Positions 34,620 through 47,200 of a DNA stretch of 64,000 bases are shown here, piece after piece. How positions within the stretch are numbered: the first letter of the stretch is position 1; each line of letters opens with the position of its first letter. The notes below the pieces were generated by a model that was not told where the DNA came from, did not search any database, and saw only the letters and a list, made by a program, of their open reading frames with translations. A program made the translations under genes and the position numbers. Source of the stretch: Haemonchus contortus (lineage: Eukaryota > Nematoda > Chromadorea > Rhabditida > Trichostrongylidae); assembly GCA_000469685.2 (NCBI GenBank), contig LS997567.1, forward strand, positions 38,963,005-39,027,004. Direction: 5' to 3'.

Positions 34620-36940
34620 GGCCCGAGTTAGACTCGCCTCTTCTTCGAAACTGCTCTCCCCATCCTCAACCTCCACCTTCTGCACTCCTGACACTCTCAG
34701 ATGGGAGAGAAGGGAACGTACGTAAAGCGATGGCAATGCAAAGGTAGCACCAACCGCCAGCCCTCTTTATAAGGCCACTGAAGTTATATTGAGACTTCGT
34801 AGGAACTCTTGAGTGATTATGAGTCTCCTGGCTCAAGATTACCCCATTAGACAGGTCTTCTCTCCTCCCGAGTAGTCTGATGCAAACCTGGTGAAAATTT
34901 GATTTCCCACGGCCTGGAATATTTTGCAAAGTAGCATTTGGGAGACAAAATAAAGTAGGTTATATTAAATAGGTTTCCCTAAGGAATCTTACTGTTCTTG
35001 CTGTCAGAGCAATTTTTGATTTAAAAGGAACTACTCAGTAGACCGTACTGGCCCCCATGGGATAATGTAGCGGCAGTGGCCTCCAATGTCTCCCAGTTCC
35101 TAACTTTTTCTATCAAATACTGGAATTCGGTACCGTACTATCAAACATTTTCAGAGCTGTTGTTCGTGAAAAGCGACAATTTATCCCATTGTCTGGAGAT
35201 GCATTGTTCCCAGAAAGTACGTGGTCACGCTACAATAGATATCACAACGTTCTGGACCAAATCCTTGGCAAATAATTCCACTGGTCAGTTGATATCCGCT
35301 CGACTGGACTTGTAGGAATTCTGTATGATAATTACGCAATGTACACTTAATTTGTATAAAATAAATGTATAAATTATAAAACTGTGCACCACATCTAGAG
35401 GATGGTCAAGGAAATGCTGCAAGCTGCCAAAATGGAAATGAAGGACGCAAAGTAGCCTTTAACGAAAGTGACTGGCAGCTTCCTTGTCTCACAACCTCAA
35501 TGGGCCGTTTTCTAGGGCAACATATGAGGTTCAGTGGACACCTTCTGTTCGAAATCGGGGGCAGTGGAACAGCCTAAAGATCACAGGGGACGGTCAGCTG
35601 CAGTAAGCAAAATAAACGGTCTTACAGTCCCTTATATTCCACAGTGGTTGGTCGTCAGATTCCAAACATATTACATGGGAAATTGTCTTGTGATAGGATT
35701 CGAATTTGTCCAGATGCAACTGGTGTGAATGTGTATTAATGGGGTTGTTAGAGTCCTTGGCCGCTTTTCACCAGTATGCTTCAGACATAGTCCATTTATC
35801 CAATAGATAGGATGGAGGGAAAATCGCTTTGGACAATTCAGGAAAGGAATTTCAATGTTCAGCAAATGTCCAGCCTTCTATGTAGCTGTACCAAATAAGC
35901 AATAATACTTCATTTGAGAGGATTTAAGCGCTGAAGGAAAGGTTTGTTTCCAAGCAGTTTTGCAGTAAAAGTTCAGTTCACCCGATACAAAGTGAAGTTG
36001 TTAAACACCCATATTCCTAAGGTGAGATGGCACTACATTTAGGGGTTCCACTAGTGAAGGTGAATACCGTAGATGGGTAGATCTCCGCAGTAATATTCGC
36101 TCCGTGCACCGAACGGTAGGCGTTGCCCTGCCGTAAGATTCCCGCGAAGACCGTGAGAGAGGAATGGTAATAGACCGAGATACTGTAACACTCCCCGTTT
36201 TAATAGTACACAATCTCGCGCGGTTCACCATTTCGCTAGTTGTTCACAATTTTAAGGGTAATAATCCTCTAAACAATGGGGGGAATATCCTTTCAAATGC
36301 TTCCTCTACCCATTTACAGCACAACCACAGTTGGTTGCAGCGTTTAAAGCCCCTGGTTTTCGTGTCCGAAATCATCAAAATTCTGTTCCTCCGGCAAGCT
36401 TAAGGGTTTGCTTCTGATTTTTTCTAAAAAAAGCGTTTTCAGGCGAATTTCTAGCCGTTTTACTCATTTGAATAGTTTAGATTCCCCCCCCCCCCCCGTA
36501 AGTATCGTACCCGTTTCGTTTCTCATAAAAAATGAAGGTCGCTGGCCTTTCACGTCACAGTTGACGTAAGAGGCTTCCTAACGAGACTTCAAACGTTCTT
36601 GTTCATTCGGAGACGCTTCTTTGGATGAGGCTGCTGAAAACCTTCCTGGTGCATCGCAGTGGTCCTTCGGCGGTCAGCAAGAAGCTTCACCCTTCCAGTC
36701 GATCCACTCTTGTAAACTATTGAGATTACAATGGTAAAACGGCAAAACATTGTAAAATGGCAAACAACAAGCAAAAAATTTCTAATGCACAAAAATTAAA
36801 GTCAAAGAGGTGTAACACGTGAAAATCAAATGGATTCACTGAACGGGCTACTCTGTCATTACTTTATCCTATGCTGTTCCGCTCAACCTGTTAATTGAAA
36901 ATCCGCTTCCGTTCCATTCCGTACAGGAACCAACTAATGT
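34620..36940. other. Intergenic region, no supported gene
   Basis: Scattered short frames only. A 15-base poly-C run occurs at about 36485-36499. No repeats recognised. Confidence 0.45.
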
Positions 36941-36949
36941 AAACAACCT

Positions 36950-38182
36950 ATGATTCAACATTCGAGAAGCGCTCTCTACCCGTATCCTTTCGTTTTTTGC
37001 CTTTCTTACGTCATGTGTGGAACGCTCGGAAACCAACACCTTGACCAGCATCTTCCTTTGGATCCGTTGCTAGGAAGTCACAACCCTCTACGGTCAGATA
37101 ATGTATTCGCCGTTAATTACCCTGTTTCACCAAGTAATTTACGGTGTAACCCAAAAACGTAAGTGAATATAAGCAGTGTAATGTACGAACGTGCAACAAC
37201 TACCGTGAACCTCCAGTCAGAACAAGTCGTAACAAGTACAACTTTCAGATTAACAATTCAGTGCCGCTATTGACTAGCCGGCCTAACACATCCTTGTGTG
37301 ATGCTGATAAGCTATGGCATAAAAACTGTTAAGAAGGCGAGATCAGGGTGGGTCTCGGTTCGTAAGGGCCAGAGATCACGGGGCCCCGAAAGCACATGTA
37401 CGGGTTGGAGTCCTGTCCGAGGCCGAAGTTTTGCCCAAACTCGTCATCCTTGTAACACTTTTGCATCGTGTACTGCGGTGAAATAACAACAGCTCGCAAG
37501 AACGTCAACTCAAAACTTTGTTTACTGTTTACAGAACCCATAAGGATTCATAAACAGCACATGATAATCTATAGCTGATATGTACGCACCTACTCTTCTA
37601 CATCCAACCGAAGACCAAAACGCTCTCGTCAGACAGAACCTAGTCTGATGTACTTAAAACGTGCAAATGGCCTCGAACAGTCGCCACTGGTCTATATTGT
37701 TCCTTGCAGTGTCAATGATTACTTTACAGTTTACCAGTAAGTGTAGGGATAGAACACCCAACGTTCAAACAGTACCTGTGGAAATACACGTATTCTGTTC
37801 AAAATGATGGATATTCAGTGAAGGGAAGTGGTCTCGGCGGTTTTTACCGTCAGTACGTGTCATTGGACTTTGGCCAATTCCCAATTGGAATGTTCCCTTC
37901 ACCTCTGGTCAGACAAAAAATGGAACAGGCATGACCGATGGATGGGGTGGGGGCGTCAACTGTTTGCACTCTCTCCCGGAACATCGATCCCACTTTGGAT
38001 CATCAAACGATTTCGAAATTTTTGTACCCAACAAGAGTAAAGTAGTAATACAAGTTCCAGAAACGATGTATATCTTTATTAACGCATCTTTGAATGTAAC
38101 AATATCGCATAATGTACTGTACTGTGAATTCATTCACTATATTGCCTCAACTCACCGCTTCATACCCTTTACATTTTCATGA
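36950..38182 (+). pseudogene. Possible secreted-protein gene, exons visible but frame unresolved
   Basis: 36950-37155 opens with a possible hydrophobic leader (YPFVFCLSYVMCGTLGN) and runs to RCNPK before a GTAAGT donor in phase 2. A phase-matching exon follows at about 37711-37738 (VNDYFTVY), also ending at GTAAGT. Downstream, 37776-38182 is open in pieces in different frames: WKYTYSVQNDGYS with FYRQYVSLDFGQFP, and later NDFEIFVPNKSKVVIQVP through a terminal TGA at 38180-38182. No single splice pattern joins them convincingly. Either short introns remain undefined or the gene has a frameshift. The protein is not recognised. It runs towards the myosin gene and its end overlaps the inferred myosin 3'UTR. 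Confidence 0.35.
38076..38081 (-). terminator. Likely polyadenylation signal of the myosin gene
   Basis: AATAAA on the minus strand, ~190 nt beyond the TGA at 38273-38275. Confidence 0.6.
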
Positions 38183-38272
38183 AAACGGAGGTCATACATC
38201 ACATAAATAATCACATATACATTTTAAAATAATCTCAAGACTACTACTGTTAAATTTATCTATTTATATCAA

Positions 38273-41200
38273 TCAATCATTTAATAATCCACGATTTTCA
38301 TTGACAATGAAGGTGTACTGCCCAACTAGTCGAGTTATTGCCAAGCTCTGGAATTTGTAGAGATCAAAGGTAGGTCAAAGGAAATATCAATAAAAAATAC
38401 AGTCCAAGTTTCATTTGTAACATGCACTATGGTAGAGATCAATCCGGGATGTACCCATCAGCTCAACCTTCGTTTTTTGACAAGAACCCTCAACTTTCAG
38501 ACACCCCGAGGTGGTTGAAATGACTAAGGCGAAACGGATTTTGGACCTGCCTTGGATAGGAGTCGATCCGATATAAATAAAAAATGTCCAAGTAAAAAAA
38601 AGAAAAAAAGGCCAGCGAACTAACCTCGTTTGTACGGAATTCGTAGGTACGATTTGATGAGGGAGTGCCAACAACCATCTCAACGACTGTATCACGGTGT
38701 CCAGCGACCGCAGAAACTATCTGCAAAAGAACATCTTTATGGAATACTTAATAAATTATATACTTGTTAATAGTTCAACCAGCGGTGGACAGATTCGCTC
38801 AATGAAACGGATAATGAGCTACCTTATCATACGGCCAGTGCTCAACGACGTCCCTACTTCGTGGCTCCAGAAGCTTGACGCCAGTCCTACCAACAGCCAG
38901 CTCAACCGGTGGGAGAGCTCGTCCATCAAATGATGCAGCGTCCAGTCGGAATATCGTACTACCGAACAGTGGCCATGTAGATAATATTTCTACAAAGAGG
39001 TTTTGAATTACAAAGTATCGAATAACTTGTTCATAACCATGGCACACAGTAATGACTTTTTGTAATGTACGTAAATTACAAGTAAAAATGTGGTGAGAAA
39101 GTAGCTTTTCACGGACGCACAGAGGATTATCGCAAACTTCTCATTATCCGCAATCATCGTGATATCCATCCATATCCCAGTGCGGGTGATGGCTCGCAAG
39201 CTTGGGCTCGTTTAGTCGGCGGTACAAGTTTCTTGGGAAATTTCGGTCCAGACTTTCTCTGGCAGCTTTCCCGAGCTTTTCCTAGGAATTTTGGCTTTTC
39301 TCTTGAGGATTACACGATATAACTCGGTTGATTGTTGCAGGGAGCAGGGAGGATTTGCAGGATGATCAGAGCAAGGGACAGTTCAGAAGTTTAGCGTGAC
39401 ACCGACCCTGATTCTTTTTTCAGAGTAAGCTGGAGCCCAGCACTTTTCAGTCTCGTCTGGCACATTCTTGGTGACATCTCTGATGGGCTTATCAAGGCCC
39501 CTATTACGTTTACTAAAAAAGCAATATTCTTGTGGGAAGACCAGATTCTAGAGGTAACCAACGAACAGAGGAAAAATGGCTGCACGAAATCGTTGGACTC
39601 CTCTCATCAGCTTCATGGCAAGTACTGGCAGTCACATGGATGGTCTGTCATATGAAGCCGTTTTCCGATATAAACAGTTTTCTATCAGTTGAATGAGGAG
39701 AAGTGGGTTCCTTCTGCCAAAAGGGCACTAGATTTCTTTCTTCTCTCACGTTTTTGCTTGTCAGACACGCCCCTTTGCGGACTCATTCACTTCAACGGTC
39801 AGTTTTCAAAGTGGTTCTCTACGTGAGTTACGTCGACATCTTTCCCCGACAAACTTCTTTAGCTAAAATGATGGAGGTAGAACGACCGAAACGAGGCTTG
39901 TCATGGACTGATCCCCGTTTCACAATCGAAAGCGATTGTTCGAGAAACAAAAGATACGCTCTGCAAAAGAAAAGGCGACGAAAGGCGGCACGATGAGGAC
40001 AAGGCTTGGTAGTTTCTCATAAACAATTGATCCATAGCGTAAATGTAAACAATAGTAGTCGATAAACATAAAGGAAGTCGAATCGCCAAAGAAAACACAA
40101 TAAAATAGGGAACAACTGACTCGAAAACTTATCGTTCAGATCTGTTACCAGATCAATGGCGCACACTTGGTAGGACAGCGGGGTCATTTTCTTTGATATA
40201 ACTTAGAATTGAAATACTTCCGCAAAAATTAGAGTGGGCACAAATTCCTGAACCATCATTTCTTCTTGGTCCTCACTTAGCCCTACATATAGCAAAGCCC
40301 ATTCCTGTTCTCGCTGGTGGAATCCATTACCCCCTTTCTATAGCCCCCTATAGTTACCCAAGCCCTCACTGTCAGTTCCCTGTGTTCGTATTATGACGTA
40401 CTTGTTGTGAACGTCGAGTAAAATTGTTCCAGAAAGATAGAATAAATTATAAAGTACCTAAAAATGCAGCCCTAGCCTGAGTGGCCGTAGTATTCGGATT
40501 CATGGTCCGTAGTTGACGATTGATTCTCGAAGCCCACGAATCAGGTGACGGGGATGGATACTCCAGCACTGGCGCCGGCACTATTGTCTGCACTGTTCTC
40601 CTAGAAAGGTAACCAGTAGAATTTAGTTATACAGTACCACAAATACAGTAGGCGTACGGTGTCACTGCTATCCGTTGTCCTTCGTTGGCAGCCATGTGAA
40701 GATAAGCCGCAAGTTTGGTAACATCGTCACATACTGACGCGCTCATGTGGCCACTGGCTTGTCTCGTGAGGAGGGAGCCTTGCAAATAATCAGGAACCAC
40801 CTAAAATAATAAAAAAGTCTCTCATTTTAACAAAAATATGGTTTATTTTGCCTTCTCTTACTTGAGGCCTCATTTTATCACTCATTTAGGCGATTAACAG
40901 TTTGACTGTATTACGGTGATTTGGCAGTAGAAAGCTCTGTCACATCAAAGTATCCAGGTGCTGAATCACGTCAGCTCCACCCCTGGGACATCTCCGCCCT
41001 TCCAAAGAGCCCACGAAGGATGGGCGCTTTCCATGATCTAGTGAATAGGCATGGACCATTTGAAAAACCAAAACGCGCCTGCAAGATTGTCTACTTCCTA
41101 CATAAGGAGAGCCACCCATATAGGCTATGAAACGAGTCTGTGGGGAACTTTGAAGATATCTTCTGCTCTCCAACGCAAAAGGCTGTAGAAAAGCCTTGTT

Positions 41201-44200
41201 TCCACGTCTTCGGAGCTTGTTCCTGCCTTCTGTCAGATTCTTCTGCACTTCTCCTGGTTTCACTTTTTAGGGGACACTTCCGTTATTACGCTCGGCTTAC
41301 ACATCACCTTTAGGCCATGTTCAGTTGAAGACACCGTAATTTAGTGCTGAACCTTCTAATTACCTGGAAGAACATTACATCAATGTACACTGGGTGATCA
41401 AGTCGTAACGGATGCACCCAAGTGCAGCGTCTTAGCAAAAAGTGGAACGGCACACGTTTGTGTTCAAGTTCCGTACAAATATCCAATATGTAATCATCGT
41501 TTGCACAATATTCAGTTCGATTATCTGAAATCGTCTTATTACATTGATTTTACAAGTATGTAAAAAATCAATAGATCAAAAATGGACAGCCTGAAGGAGT
41601 AAAACTGCACCTTTCTCAAGCACATAGCAAAGACAGAACTCCTGCTGTTCAGATGGACTTCGAATGTTGAGCTCCAAACACAACTCCTTTAACATACTCG
41701 ATTAAAATTTAATATTACAATTTTAAAACCGTTTATTAATGTGAATTGTAAATGTAACATAAGGCCCTACTCTGATGGCTTCCTCTACTACGGTAATACT
41801 TTTCGTGTTCACGACTTTCTTGTTACCACCAGGAAGTGTGTAGACTTGGCGTTTCAGTATTTTGCCATTCTGAGAGAAAATCACGTGAAGGAACAGTAAA
41901 ACAATTTGCAAAACTGGTTTGACGTACAGTAATTTCTTCAACTTCCATACCGCTCAACAAGTACTTTCGGCCACCATAGCGCATGGTCTGGTTCAAATTT
42001 TGCAAACACAATTGGGCAGTTCCTAGGATCGAATTCGAGTTTCGAATAAAAAAAATGCATCCAAAAAACGACCGAAATATATTCTCTGTAAAGCTATACA
42101 ACAATGCAACGTACCGTGATAAGCTCTCCTTTGATCGTCAGCATTCTCAGCCAGGTAGTTAATAAGGTAAGGTCGTAGAGCTAGAGAACTCTCAAAGTAA
42201 GCTGTAAGTATCGAGAACAATCGCCATCCCCGAATCGAACTGTCTGGCCTGAAATATTTCTTTCAAACCCGCCAGTATGGCACTATAATCCATCACTATT
42301 CCGCAACACATCCGGGTTGGAGATTAGAAAGGTCACCTGTGGTTGGTGTAACCCGAAACCACCCAATCACAAGTGAGCCGAGCACAGGCCCAAGAAAATA
42401 TTCAAAACAAGGCAGGAAATAAAAACAGTACTCGATTAAGCATCAACATTTATAACATAATCAAAAACTTACTTGGTAGATTTGTTGTTAGTGGTCTGGC
42501 GAATAATCTGACAATAGACTTCGTCTCGTAGTGCAGGATTTTTATGACAAATTAATAACAGACGGTAAACGGCGTCAGTTATTGTTTCACCTCGTCGAAT
42601 TGGTTCATCTCCCATGTAACGCATGATACCTAAACACCTTCCCATAACTATGTATCACAGTTTTTACTTGGAAGTAAATTATTCAACGGTTGATGGCAAA
42701 ATTACTTATTCGAACTCACACATGAAAGTTTCGCAGGCCAACTTATCCAGCTCGCTGGAGTCAAAGCGAATCAACGAATGTGAGATCGGTTTGTCTGTGA
42801 ACTTGATCTTATGAGCAACGTCCTGCCACGTCCACTCTTTTCCTGAATATCACAATTTACTTGTTATGGGGTATAGGAAGAGTGGGTGGCACAAGTATGA
42901 AGACTTGTAATAAATAGATGAGATGAATGTTCGAGAATCTCGCACTTCGCCGCTCAAACCCCTCGAACATACTCGAGACGGCGAGCGGCCGCGTTGCGGT
43001 TAGGTAGGTTGTTCGACGCAGACTACTCGAGCCAATCGATAGTATAACCTGCCTTTCTGCGTCAAGGCGCTCAGGGTAATGCTACTTGTATATCATAGAT
43101 GACCGCTAATTCGTTACGTTTGATATCCTTTCAATGTTATGCAACATACCAAAAACATGGACCAGCAAAATCAATACGCACTTGTTGAGTGTGAATTGTT
43201 TACACTTACTGTTTCTCTTCAACGACGGATCAGATCCCTTCGGTCCACGGAAGTGATTCAGAGCAAATTCTAGCATGGTGTACTTCGAGCCATTCATATG
43301 TCCGACATCGTCCATGACGTCATCGTACACTAACGGTAACGTCGACGGCAAATCTTCGACTTCACGCTGTAAAACAGTAATGAGCGTTATCGATTGGATA
43401 ATCTGCAATCGATTGACAACAAACATTGTGTTCGTCGAGTGGGATGACATATTGTGCAGGAAGACTTCCGTATCGATTGCCAATCTTTCCATACAACCAT
43501 GATCCAGATGGGACCACTTCGCCATTTGGTAACGGAACCTAAGCAGAACATACAGCTTATCTGAGCTTAATCAGTATCCAGTAATTTGTCGAAAATTACC
43601 AATTCAATTGTGTCGCCTTTCTTGAATGACAACAGATTTGGCTGTTTCGTAACATAGTCCGCTGTGGCTCGAACAAACTTCTTCCGCTTAAATAATATGA
43701 GTAGAGTAATAGTAGAAATGAAATAGTTTGAGACGACAAGTTATCGATTGTTCAGCAGCTTCGGCCAACCGCAGCGCATAGCTACTCGACGCGGTCACGC
43801 ACGAGAAACACGTACTTGGACTTGTCCGAACATGCACTTATCGATTTGTGTTTTGATCTGTGGTGCCATCTTCGTTCGCAATCGAATACTGATTCCATTA
43901 CGAGTATGTAAACAGAGTAGTTCATCGCTTTCCAGTGTTACATCCGCCAGATCGGAGAAACTAAACAATATCCTCAGTAAGTTTTGATTACTGGTAGCTA
44001 CCAGTCAATTCTTACTTAAAGTGATCCTGTGCTTTCAGTGGGTTGTCCTTTTCCAATGGGGTATGGAGAAGTAATCGTATGCCATGTTCACCGATTGAAA
44101 GTAATACTGACACGGACTCGTCAAGACGTTCTTCGACAACCTTGAAGTAGGAGTTAAGTACTACTTTTTTGGAATCTAGTAGTATCGAATGATTGCATCA

Positions 44201-47200
44201 CTCACCTCGTAAACCTGTGTAAAGTAGAGCGGCCATTTACGAGCTGCAGTGATAACAGCCACTTTTACATCGACAGGAATCTCTTCCTGTCTATTTAAAA
44301 GCTCTGGAGGGATATTGTTGGATTCTAAAAGATTATCCGTAGTCGTACTTAATAGTTTTGCCAGAATAAGGGTCCGGTATCTCCTCCCCGAAAACGGCGT
44401 CGCGTTCGCCGCACACGATGGCGCCCAGTCGCGCGCTTTGAAGGGAAAGGTTTGAATTCCCAGTGCAAGGATAGGGTAACCGCCGCGTGACCTTTGCCGC
44501 TTGCCGTGGGAATTCGGGGAGAAGTTCCGACACCCCCCAAAATAAGAACTCTGATCACCGGATATTAGTAAAAAACTTACTTAGAATACAGACAACATCA
44601 TCTCTCTCGTAGGCTCGAATACGGTAAGCTATGCCCTTGCGGCAGTCAGAAATGATCTGAGCAAACACCTGATTGATCACGTTCACGTCATCCAACTTTT
44701 CTTGGGGATGGAACATCTGAAAAATAAGATGACGTCATCTTAGGTGCTACTCTGTTTACTTGTTTACCTAGTCACTGAAGTGTACCTAAGGATAAGGGTT
44801 AGGACTATATCAAGAGAAAATAAGTTGATTTTTACAAAGTAGGAGAAATAGACCCAAGCGTACTGGAAGGTAGGAAAACTCCATGTTGCAATCAACTAGT
44901 ACAGATTAAACCAGTATTTACATACTCTGAGATTATTCCATCCATTTTGCTTCCGTAGACTGCTTCCCACTGAGAAAAATCTCGAATATATTAAATTTCT
45001 TAACAGCCCTGGGAAATTAGGCCTTTCAGGGCCATCCTCCCCGTGCCTACCAGGGCTGTCCTCCGCCTACCAGGGCTATCCTCCCTATTTCAAGAAGGCA
45101 ATAGGGGCATGCATACCTCTGTTGCTACTTCCCTAATATGTCACCCTACCTCCTTCCTTATCGTTAGCTTCCAAGGCTGCTTAACATAGCGTACAGCTGG
45201 CTTCTGACTATTATTCCCTGTGCTTCCTGTGTCGACATCGTACTGCTGAGGCATTACCGCTACTGAAAAAATGCTCTATAACAGTTGGATAAAGCCCTAT
45301 TCCGAATATTGATTCATATTGATTTTTTGAAAATTACGAAATATGGTTAATCTGTCATACATGAAGCTGCAGGGCTGCGAGAGCGATCCAAATGATCTCC
45401 CGGACGTTCAACCTCACCCTCATAGATCCATTCGGTTGCAGGTGGTTCGCTCTGAAATTCGAAGTAGTAAGAATAACAAGTAAAAGCCGTGTAGAGGCAA
45501 GTTTTGATGAATGACCATTCGTTTAAATCAGCTGAATGAGATCAAATTTACTAAAACAGTTTTTCTTCATTACTACACAGTAACTCATGTCCGACTTCGT
45601 AGTGGCAACTTTTCCTTCACATCGCCCTTACATATGTTCACTTATTTTCGTATTTTTGGTGTTATTATAGCGACTAACTGGGTTCCAGTTGTACAACTTA
45701 CTACATAATTACTACCAGTAAATCGAAAGTCTACCTTGACTAAACCCTTTCACCAGTTCAAGCTCATATCCTCGGGGAAAGCGCTATGGGTGATAGAAGT
45801 TTGCTACCCTACCAAGATCTGTGAAAAATTTGGTCTCTCATCGGGGACATTTTGATATGGGCGGATCTTCGTTACAAGGTTAGGATGATAATGGTACTTG
45901 TCACTAACACAAAAACTGAACTAATCAAGACTTTTTCAGCAAAATCGCAGACTGGCGGTAAACAACAAGATGGATAGCGCTCCCGTAGCCATAAAACCAT
46001 GATTACAAAAGCGAGACTGACGAAATGAACTCTGTGAAAGTATCGAAACAATTCTTTCCTAGGAAATTAATAACCTTTTGCGATTAACATGTCTGGGATT
46101 TCAGCCTGCTAATAGAATGTGGGGTGGCACACAACAGAGACGATGTTTTGGAAATTCTTCACCCAAATAAACCCGTAATGAAGGGCTCATCAAGCACACC
46201 ACTATAGACATCTAGGTGAATGAAAGTGGGAATTGTTACGACGTGGTCTGGAAGACGAATTATTAGACACTATCACATCTATGGAACCAGGTCAGGGAAA
46301 CAGAAGTTGGTGAAAGAGGGTCATTTTGAAATAATAATCATTATTTTCTAGCTTAACAGCACTACATTATGTACATCTGTCATTTATTTACCTACTTTTT
46401 CCAGGTTACACCCAAGGTGCACATCAGTAAATAAGGAAAAGTGTTGAGAGAAGAAGAGAGGGAATAAATTCGATTGAGGTCTAGAATATACCTATGACAA
46501 TGAATCGCAATGAGTAGTATAGTAAGTACTAGTAGTATCCGAGTAAGCAGTAAGCATGAACTATGAAAAGGTGAATTAGATACTATGTACCTATCCCTTT
46601 GACCCAGTATTGCAACCGTGAGAAATATGACCACAGAAGTATACCCATGAAGGAACTTCGGAATAGTCTCTCCCACGGAGCTGGGTCCACCCAAGATACC
46701 GTGTCACCCCAGTGGCTGCTTTCATAGTCCGCCGGCGTGCGTGCCGGCGCGCCGGCGTGCCAGCCGAGACAGTGCTAGAGGGGGAGTAGGGAGGCAGACG
46801 GTCAGTAGACGCGGTCGCGTCGCGTTCAGGCCCCTCGAAGGGCTGAAAACAAAGAAAAACAAGATCAAAAACCATTTGCATAAGCCCCTGGCTGTTTTTC
46901 TTTGTTTTCAGCCCTTCGAAGGGGCTGAAGCGCGACGCGACCGCGTCGACCGACCGTCTCCCTCCCTCCTCCCCCTAGCACTGCCTCGGCTGGCACGGCG
47001 GCACGCAGGCGGACTATGAAAGCAGCCACTACTGATGAGCTCTTTCAAAAAAGTTACAAAAAATGGAGTAGGTCTATGCAAGGCTTTAATACTCGACTGC
47101 AAAATGGCTTCTTCTACGAGGAAGAGCACGAGATTCGATTAAGGATGTGAAAAAATTGGGGGAACGTCAGAGTTGACTAGAGAAGTTTGACTTAATGACG

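Larger units (their letters stand above)
38273..43366 (-). other. Myosin exons 35-47: second MyTH4 and C-terminal FERM
   Basis: Exons 43366-43210, 42842-42720, 42629-42473, 42248-42115, 42022-41928, 41869-41771, 41686-41611, 41524-41364, 40800-40658, 40600-40458, 38989-38823, 38720-38625 and 38347-38273. MyTH4-2: YTMLEFALNHFRGPK, IMRYMGDEP, LRDEVYCQIIRQTTNN, GWRLFSILTAYFESS, LQNLNQTMRYGGRKY. FERM: F1 KVVNTKSITVVEEAIREL, F2 FHFLLRRCTWVHPL and VVPDYLQGSLL, F3 WPLFGSTIFRLDA, ending QYTFIVNENRGLLND. This is the canonical cargo/microtubule-binding end and looks intact. Confidence 0.93.

Noticed and set aside
43106..43525. Long minus-strand open frame over two myosin exons
   Set aside because: It is the right frame only for exon 43366-43210. 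Upstream it reads the SH3 exon (43538-43425) in the wrong frame and through an intron.
44937..44992. Possible myosin exon (WEAVYGSKMDG)
   Set aside because: The conserved RKE-MFHP junction is formed directly by the exons at 45150 and 44716.
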